Source: a virus. Taken from it: DNA of 22,844 nucleotides. The notes below the pieces were generated by a model. That model saw only the letters and a list, made by a program, of their open reading frames with translations, was not told where the DNA came from and ran no database searches. The stretch lies in the IMG/VR virus record IMGVR_UViG_3300021962_005476, positions 1 through 22,844 of that record; one strand, given 5' to 3'. Both the position numbers and the translations under genes were made by a program. The first letter of the stretch is position 1, and each line of letters starts with the position of its first letter. Positions 7,783 to 12,680 of this stretch are shown piece by piece.

Positions 7783-9234
7783 ATGAAAATAACAGAATTA
7801 TACGAAGGTGCAGAACCCAAATTACCTGGAGCCCCTAGTGGCATTAAAATTATGTCAGTTGACCAGTTTGTTTCTGATCCTGAAGCCGATGATTTTGTAG
7901 ATGGTAATGAAGAAGTTGATGAAAATACTACCGAGCCAATTAGTAGTAGAATTAACAGGATACAAATGAATGATTATTTGGCAAAAGCTGATGTATTACA
8001 TAGTAAAATGTTAGATGCCAATAAAAGGCGCGACTCAGAAACTTGGGAAAAGTTAAAACAACAATATTTAGAACTAGAAAAACTTGCCGGTAAAGGTATG
8101 ATACCTGAAGCAACTAAACTTCCTATCGACCAGCGTGATATAGGTGGACAAGAATTTCAAGATTATATGACACGAATTGCTGGCACTCCTGACATTGATA
8201 AAAAGACAGGTCAAGTAAAGTTAGATAAAAAAGGCAAAGAAAAATATGTGTCTGGAAAAACAAAACAAGACAAATATCGTATGCCTTATATTCACCGTAG
8301 TAGTGTAGTCAAGTACTATGATCCTGCAGGTAACAGATACCGTGAAGAAGATGTTAAACAAGCATTAGCAGTACGTCCAAAGAAATTACTAAAGCAAAAT
8401 GAAAAGATGAAGCACAGTAATGGAGACTTAGAACAGTTCTTCAATATTGGTTTTGCCGCATTAGTTGGTATTGCATTAGACGAGAACACAAACAATTTAA
8501 TTGTTGTTAATACATGTCCTGGCGCTGGCAGCTGTAAAATAGATTGCTTTGCTATGAAGGGCGGCAAGATTCAGTTTGAAGCGGCTTGGTTAAGTGACGG
8601 ACGCATCATTACATATCTATTGAACAACCCAGATGGTTTCTTTGAGCAACTAGCAAATGAAATTGCTAAAGAAGAAAAATTAGGTAAAAAGGGCGGTTAT
8701 AATGTAACTATTCGTTGGCATGACGCTGGCGACTTCTTTAGTCCAGAATACTTAGACTTAGCATTCAAGTTAGCAAACAGCTTACCTGATGTTAAATTCT
8801 ACGCTTATACAAAGATGGCTGGTGCCGCACTAGCACAGAAACCCGATAACTTCATTATCAATTGGAGTGAGGGTGCTCATACAAGCCAAGAGAAACAAGT
8901 TAAGGCAGCTGATCCTAAATTAGATACAACTAAAAATAGTCGTATTGTACCAACTGGACTATTCCAAGACTTATTAGTTAAAGATGCTAAGGGTAATTTA
9001 GATAAGGGTAGTGAAGGACAATGGCAAATCATACCTGAAAAGTTACCTGAATTAAAACAACGTTTAGCTACCGAGTATGGATTAAGTGCTAATTCAATAT
9101 TAAGTTATGACGAGTGGGCTACTAAAGGTCAAAAGATTCCTAATATGAAATGGAATGTTATTATTGCTCCCGGTGAACCAGACTTGACTGCAAATGATAC
9201 TGGTGTATTAAGTACATTATTATTGAAGCACTAA
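7783..9234 (+). CDS. Tagged Gp88-like protein with CPGAGSC motif
   Basis: 483 residues. It opens with the tag M-K-I-T-E-L-Y-E-G (L-x-E at 6-8), followed by an acidic, variable region to about residue 200. The C-terminal 270 residues resemble the phage Gp88 family: a Cys cluster C245-P-G-A-G-S-C251-x3-C255, then I-R-W-H313-D-A-G-D317-F-F-S-P-E-Y-L, then a Y-A-Y-T-K strand. The spaced cysteines suggest a metal or iron-sulphur site and the H-D-x-G-D motif suggests an active site, but no reaction is established for the family to my knowledge. The start directly follows the previous stop, so it is co-translated with the tagged gene upstream. The order tag, acidic linker, enzyme-like domain would suit a packaged protein. 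Family call fairly sure, function unknown. Confidence 0.65.
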   Translation: MKITELYEGAEPKLPGAPSGIKIMSVDQFVSDPEADDFVDGNEEVDENTTEPISSRINRIQMNDYLAKADVLHSKMLDANKRRDSETWEKLKQQYLELEKLAGKGMIPEATKLPIDQRDIGGQEFQDYMTRIAGTPDIDKKTGQVKLDKKGKEKYVSGKTKQDKYRMPYIHRSSVVKYYDPAGNRYREEDVKQALAVRPKKLLKQNEKMKHSNGDLEQFFNIGFAALVGIALDENTNNLIVVNTCPGAGSCKIDCFAMKGGKIQFEAAWLSDGRIITYLLNNPDGFFEQLANEIAKEEKLGKKGGYNVTIRWHDAGDFFSPEYLDLAFKLANSLPDVKFYAYTKMAGAALAQKPDNFIINWSEGAHTSQEKQVKAADPKLDTTKNSRIVPTGLFQDLLVKDAKGNLDKGSEGQWQIIPEKLPELKQRLATEYGLSANSILSYDEWATKGQKIPNMKWNVIIAPGEPDLTANDTGVLSTLLLKH

Positions 9235-9236
9235 AT

Positions 9237-9296
9237 ATGGACAGAGGCGTAATTGATTTTTACTTAAAGAACAAAGGAACCCCACCGGGGAAATAA
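9237..9296 (+). CDS. Possible 19-residue micro-ORF before dps-like gene
   Basis: An ATG at 9237 opens a 19-codon frame ending in TAA at 9294-9296, one base before the dps-like start. It fills the only gap between the Gp88-like and Dps-like genes. The peptide reads M-D-R-G-V-I-D-F-Y and ends K-G-T-P-P-G-K. Its last codons span the GC hairpin that may cover the downstream ribosome binding site, so translation of it could open that hairpin. No good ribosome binding site of its own is visible. It could equally be leader RNA. Confidence 0.3.
   Translation: MDRGVIDFYLKNKGTPPGK
9280..9290 (+). promoter_or_regulatory. GC hairpin over the dps-like ribosome binding site
   Basis: CCCC-ACC-GGGG can form a four-pair GC stem with a three-base loop in otherwise AT-rich sequence. 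The GGGG arm is the only Shine-Dalgarno-like run, seven bases before the ATG at 9298. The stem could therefore limit initiation unless opened by ribosomes on the upstream micro-ORF. Confidence 0.4.
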
Positions 9297-9297
9297 T

Positions 9298-9738
9298 ATG
9301 TTAACTGATAACTTAAAAATACTATTAGCAAGTACAAATGCACTTGCTATCAAAGCACAAAACTTTCATTGGAATGTTGAAGGTGCCGACTTCCCACAAT
9401 ATCATAGTTTCTTTGACAATTTCTATACAGAGGTATATGGTTCAGTAGATAGAGTTGCAGAATATATTCGTACCTTAGATAGCTATACCCCAGGCAGTTT
9501 AACACGCTATGCTGAACTTAGTATTATTCCAGATCAAACTAAGATTCCACGTGCTGAATTGATGTTTACTGAATTGCTAACGGACAACGCTAAGATGATT
9601 GATTTTCTAAATATGTGTTTTCAATCAGCTACAGAAGAAAACAAACAAGGCATTGCTAATTTTATCGCAGAAAGATTAGATGCACACGAAAAACATCAGT
9701 GGATGATTCGCAGTGTTCTTAAAAAAGAACGAGCATAA
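9298..9738 (+). CDS. Dps-like ferritin (DNA protection / iron storage)
   Basis: 146 residues, close to the usual Dps core length, as a four-helix bundle. The Dps signature N-F-H24-W-N-V-E-G-x-x-F-x-x-x-H36-x-x-F-D40 is followed by D51-R-V-A-E55-Y-I. H24, H36, D40, D51 and E55 match the five ferroxidase ligands shared across the subunit interface in Dps, so iron oxidation is expected. The end D-A-H-E-K-H-Q-W-M-I-R is also typical. Dps proteins form 12-subunit shells that oxidise ferrous iron with peroxide, and many bind DNA. There is no basic tail here, so DNA binding is uncertain. Unlike most of its neighbours it lacks the N-terminal tag, so it may act in the infected cell rather than in the capsid. 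It overlaps the next gene by TAATG. Presence of Dps in a phage is unusual. Confidence 0.85.
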   Translation: MLTDNLKILLASTNALAIKAQNFHWNVEGADFPQYHSFFDNFYTEVYGSVDRVAEYIRTLDSYTPGSLTRYAELSIIPDQTKIPRAELMFTELLTDNAKMIDFLNMCFQSATEENKQGIANFIAERLDAHEKHQWMIRSVLKKERA

Positions 9739-10367
9739 TGAGAGCATCAGAAATCATTGCAGAAGATTTAACTCGCAGAGGGTTTCTTGGTGCAATGGGT
9801 GCCGGAGCAGCCACAGGAGCACAAGCCTCACTAGGCTTAAAAATGCCCACAGATTTCAATGTATTAAGTAACAACCCACAGAACGAAATCACTTTGCAAA
9901 AAGTTGCAATAGGCTCAGGATTAAAAGGACCAGAATTGGCTCAATTCTTGGCTCAGATGAAACACGAATCATGGAACTTTGAACGACTAAAAGAAAAGCC
10001 AATGGGTAAAGGCTATTTTGAAAAAAGATACGGTGTTCAATATGCACCCAAGACAGCAAGAATATTAGGAAACACTCGTCCAGGAGATGGTGAAAAATAT
10101 CATGGCAGAGGGTTTGTACAGTTGACTGGTCGTGATAATTATAGAATGGCTAGCCAAGCATTGAATATAGATTTAATCAATCATCCTGAATATGCAGCCA
10201 GACCTGACATTGCTGCCAAGATTGCTATATGGTATTGGAAAACTAGAGTTAGACCTAATATAACTAATTTCAAAGATACTGCTACTGTTACCAAATATAT
10301 TAATCCAGCAATGCGTGGACTTAAAGATAGACACGAAAACTTTATAGATTATTATAGAATATTATGA
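9738..10367 (+). CDS. Tagged GH19-like muramidase/chitinase with Tat-like signal
   Basis: 209 residues. The tag M-R-A-S-E-I-I-A-E (I-x-E at 7-9) is followed by D-L-T-R13-R14-G-F-L-G, a hydrophobic Gly/Ala run, and A28-Q-A30: a twin-arginine signal with an A-x-A signal-peptidase site. From about residue 50 the protein resembles GH19 lysozymes: A-Q-M-K-H-E77-S-W-N-F with E77 as likely catalytic acid, then G-D-G-x-K-Y-H-G-R-G-F-V-Q-L-T-G-R-D-N-Y, then P-D-I-A-A-K-I-A-I-W-Y-W. GH19 enzymes cut chitin or peptidoglycan; in a phage peptidoglycan is the likely substrate. Tag plus Tat-like signal is odd: cleavage after E9 would leave a very short n-region starting D-L-T-R-R. The order suggests capsid packaging first and export second, as inference. 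It starts in the dps-like stop and overlaps the next gene by four bases. Confidence 0.8.
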   Translation: MRASEIIAEDLTRRGFLGAMGAGAATGAQASLGLKMPTDFNVLSNNPQNEITLQKVAIGSGLKGPELAQFLAQMKHESWNFERLKEKPMGKGYFEKRYGVQYAPKTARILGNTRPGDGEKYHGRGFVQLTGRDNYRMASQALNIDLINHPEYAARPDIAAKIAIWYWKTRVRPNITNFKDTATVTKYINPAMRGLKDRHENFIDYYRIL

Positions 10368-11233
10368 GAGCAACAGAGTTCATCACAGAAGCCCCATTAC
10401 AAGATTATGTACCATTGGGTGATTTTGAAAAGAAAGGGCAGTTTAATCCAGTAGACCGTAAACTGATTACACATCCTGTTACTCAAACAAAAGCAATTAA
10501 ATTTTTAGAGAACACACCTTATAATTTTAGATTGTTTTTTAATAATAGTCCAGGACTACGAAAGTTTAAAGAATACGGAGCAATAAATCCAAATGAAGTT
10601 AAAAATATCTTTAGCAAAGAGCAAGCAGATTTAATTGTTAACAGGCACGAAAATGCAATTACTATTGTGTTTATAGGTAACACCGGTGACAGAGCAGTTA
10701 TGATGACGCCGTGGGTAATGGCACATAGATTTGGTCATGCAATTACTGCATCAAATCGTAATAATTATGGCACATCAAGAGGTAATATTGCTGATCCATG
10801 GAATAAGGCAGAGAGTTATTTCTTTAATTATATCAATAAGATTCTAAAAGATTATTATAATAAATCAGCAGAGCATAGGTATACTAATACTGCTGTTAAT
10901 TGGAACCTACAACAAGAATACGGTGCTTTTTTCAATGCTATAGGCACACAGCGTAGTAGTCGCACCGGACAGATAAAAAGACCATATGAATTTATGTATG
11001 AATTATTTGCACAATATCTAAAAGACGGTAGAATTACGTTAAATCCACTACCAGTTTCATTAGACTATGGTAGAAAAGCATGGGGTAGAACAACTAAGTT
11101 TATGAGATTGAATCCTGAATTACAAAATGATGAATTATTACGCGGAGAAGCTAGCTTAGAATTATCAAATGTATTATCTAATTTGTTTGACTCTGTGCTA
11201 CGCGCCAGTGTAGGTAAAATATATATTATGTGA
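10364..11233 (+). CDS. Tagged protein with degenerate HRFGH metallopeptidase-like motif
   Basis: 289 residues, starting with M-R-A-T-E-F-I-T-E-A, the closest copy here to the T4 internal-protein tag (I-x-E at 7-9, then Ala). Central V-M-A-H121-R-F-G-H125-A-I looks like an H-E-x-x-H zinc helix in which the catalytic Glu is Arg. Downstream E-Y-G-A-F-F-N-A and Y-E-F-M-Y-E-L-F-A-Q-Y-L helices contain acidic residues that could complete a metal site, as in gluzincins. If related to peptidases it is probably inactive, or it uses the pair of histidines differently. The surroundings (M-T-P-W before the motif) look conserved rather than decayed, and the frame is intact, so the Arg is likely functional. 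No signal peptide or membrane helix. Four-base overlap (ATGA) with the muramidase gene. Function unknown. Confidence 0.6.
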   Translation: MRATEFITEAPLQDYVPLGDFEKKGQFNPVDRKLITHPVTQTKAIKFLENTPYNFRLFFNNSPGLRKFKEYGAINPNEVKNIFSKEQADLIVNRHENAITIVFIGNTGDRAVMMTPWVMAHRFGHAITASNRNNYGTSRGNIADPWNKAESYFFNYINKILKDYYNKSAEHRYTNTAVNWNLQQEYGAFFNAIGTQRSSRTGQIKRPYEFMYELFAQYLKDGRITLNPLPVSLDYGRKAWGRTTKFMRLNPELQNDELLRGEASLELSNVLSNLFDSVLRASVGKIYIM

Positions 11234-11239
11234 GGAATA

Positions 11240-11662
11240 ATGAACCACTATCTAACTTATGTAAAACACAGCTATGAAGTTATACTTGAAGCCGAAAGTA
11301 AACTTTGTGTAAATTTAGAACATAATGTAGAGGCTTACGTGGTTCATTTGTTCGCACGATACTTAGATAATCCAAACTTAAATCGTGAACCAGTATGTAT
11401 CAAAATTATGGAAGGTACACGCCTACCCATTGAACAACGAAAGAAAGTTCTAAGCAGTGTAGCAGATGAGTGCCTATTAATCAATGGGTTAGAATTAGCA
11501 AAAAATCGCTGGCCCAGTAACAATTACTATAAAGAAATGGGTTGTCTAGCATATGACCAAGTAGCATATACTGAGCGCCCACCGGATATATTCTATGTAG
11601 GATTAGCAGAGAAATTCAATCTAATCAGCAAAGTTTTAAATAAATGTAAAGTACCATTGTAA
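11240..11662 (+). CDS. Untagged conserved-looking protein, unknown function
   Basis: 140 residues behind a visible ribosome binding site (TGAGGA) starting seven bases after the previous stop. It is mostly helical: H-S-Y-E-V-I-L-E-A-E-S, then V-E-A-Y-V-V-H-L-F-A-R-Y-L, then E-Q-R-K-K-V-L-S-S-V-A-D-E-C-L-L-I and a Y-x-E-M-G-x-x-A-Y segment. It has four cysteines (three in the C-terminal half) but no spaced metal motif. No tag, signal or membrane segment. It resembles a small cytoplasmic helical protein. I do not recognise the family with certainty. Its own ribosome binding site, in a run of otherwise overlapped genes, suggests independent translation. Confidence 0.65.
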   Translation: MNHYLTYVKHSYEVILEAESKLCVNLEHNVEAYVVHLFARYLDNPNLNREPVCIKIMEGTRLPIEQRKKVLSSVADECLLINGLELAKNRWPSNNYYKEMGCLAYDQVAYTERPPDIFYVGLAEKFNLISKVLNKCKVPL

Positions 11663-11693
11663 TTAGACTAAGTAAGTTATTAATGGGGTATAT

Positions 11694-12518
11694 ATGGGTG
11701 GATTTAGAAACTTTGCTAATAAAATACTGCAAATGACAGGTTTGCGGGATGAACGAGAACAAGACAATTTTGTTTATATCAAATTTGATAAAAAAATCCC
11801 TACATCAAAATACAATGTTACATTTGATGTATTGCAGGAAAATGTAAATATTCCAATAGGGCAAAATCCAAATAACAATATACCTTTTGTTCATGGTAAG
11901 AATATAGGTAATTTCTCAGTATTATGGGTTTGTTGTAATAACGGGGATGAAAATATTACTAAGAAGTTTGCCGCGGCTTGGCAAGGAGATGATAACTGTA
12001 CATTCTTTAGACCCAAGTCACATAGTGGTATTATAAATTCAGGGATTGAATCAGTAGACCAAACTGATCATAGTTATGAACCTGAAAAAATAAATTTCTT
12101 TTATACAATGTTATTGGATATCATGTATCCAGATGAAACAGAATACACTACATATAGAATAGTATTGGCACACGGTAGTGGTAAAAAGTTGAAATATACC
12201 GCAGAATTAGTTACCGATTTAAAACTACACGGATATGAAGCATACACAGATAAATTAACAGGTAAATTTTCTCGTTATACACCTAAATACGATAGAACTT
12301 CAGGAAAAGATCAAAATGATTGGTTTTTAGGGGTAGCAGGAGATATATTACACGGGTATGATCAGATTATGAAGTTAAGATACAATCCTGTATTAAAGTA
12401 TAGAGATAGCAACAATAAGGATTGGTTATTGACTAATAGCGTCAATAAAACACGTCCTATATTAATTAGACCAACTGACATTAATACCTTTGAAATAAGA
12501 TTTTTAGAGTGGGATTAA
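11694..12518 (+). CDS. Untagged protein of unknown function
   Basis: 274 residues, no recognised family. It starts at an ATG preceded by TGGGGTATAT, where GGGG is a plausible ribosome binding site. It has a basic, helical first 20 residues (G-G-F-R-N-F-A-N-K-I-L), then a mostly beta region rich in Asn, Tyr and Asp: a strand with V-L-W-V-C-C-N-N-G-D, a segment K-F-A-A-A-W-Q-G-D-D-N-C-T-F-F, and the C-terminal pair L-I-R-P-T-D-I-N-T-F-E-I-R-F-L-E-W. It lacks the tag found on most genes in this block. No membrane helix or catalytic motif is visible. Codon use matches its neighbours. Confidence 0.6.
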   Translation: MGGFRNFANKILQMTGLRDEREQDNFVYIKFDKKIPTSKYNVTFDVLQENVNIPIGQNPNNNIPFVHGKNIGNFSVLWVCCNNGDENITKKFAAAWQGDDNCTFFRPKSHSGIINSGIESVDQTDHSYEPEKINFFYTMLLDIMYPDETEYTTYRIVLAHGSGKKLKYTAELVTDLKLHGYEAYTDKLTGKFSRYTPKYDRTSGKDQNDWFLGVAGDILHGYDQIMKLRYNPVLKYRDSNNKDWLLTNSVNKTRPILIRPTDINTFEIRFLEWD

Positions 12519-12521
12519 CAT

Positions 12522-12593
12522 ATGCAATATCCAGTATATCCAGAACAAGAAGGGGAATGGGACAGACCTTTGAACCCATATAGCCCTGTATAG
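12522..12593 (+). CDS. Possible 23-residue micro-ORF
   Basis: An ATG three bases after the preceding stop opens 23 codons to TAG at 12591. The peptide is proline- and aromatic-rich, starting M-Q-Y-P-V-Y-P-E-Q-E and ending Y-S-P-V. There is no clear ribosome binding site, but it could be translated by ribosomes terminating on the gene upstream. It ends just before a structured GC-rich segment. It may be a leader peptide or non-coding. Confidence 0.3.
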   Translation: MQYPVYPEQEGEWDRPLNPYSPV

Positions 12594-12660
12594 AACTCGC
12601 CTTAGGACCGAGTAGCCGGCTGCTGGCTGCATGATAGGATTCGCTACCCAATTCATCAAA
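12594..12660 (+). ncRNA. GC-rich structured leader, possible attenuator or small RNA
   Basis: Much richer in G and C than its surroundings. ACTCG (12595-12599) pairs with CGAGT (12609-12613), with CC/GG stacked inside. AGCCG (12614-12618) pairs with TGGCT (12624-12628, one G-T pair). A hexamer GGCTGC is repeated at 12618 and 12625. The two adjacent stems, between a micro-ORF and a late-promoter-like element, could be a transcript 3' end, an attenuator or a small RNA. There is no U-run, so it is not a standard terminator, and it does not fold as a tRNA. Confidence 0.3.
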
Positions 12661-12665
12661 GTGAG

Positions 12666-12678
12666 CATAAATACTATA
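12666..12678 (+). promoter_or_regulatory. T4-type late promoter, CATAAATACTATA
   Basis: CATAAATACTATA matches the extended T4 late consensus TATAAATACTATT at all but the first and last positions. It ends two bases before the ATG of the 838-residue tagged protein, so the transcript for that gene would be nearly leaderless if this is used. Confidence 0.55.
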
Positions 12679-12680
12679 CT

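Noticed and set aside
12594-12665. tRNA gene in the GC-rich gap
   Set aside because: GATTCGC looks like a T-loop fragment, but no acceptor stem, anticodon arm or proper D-arm can be drawn.
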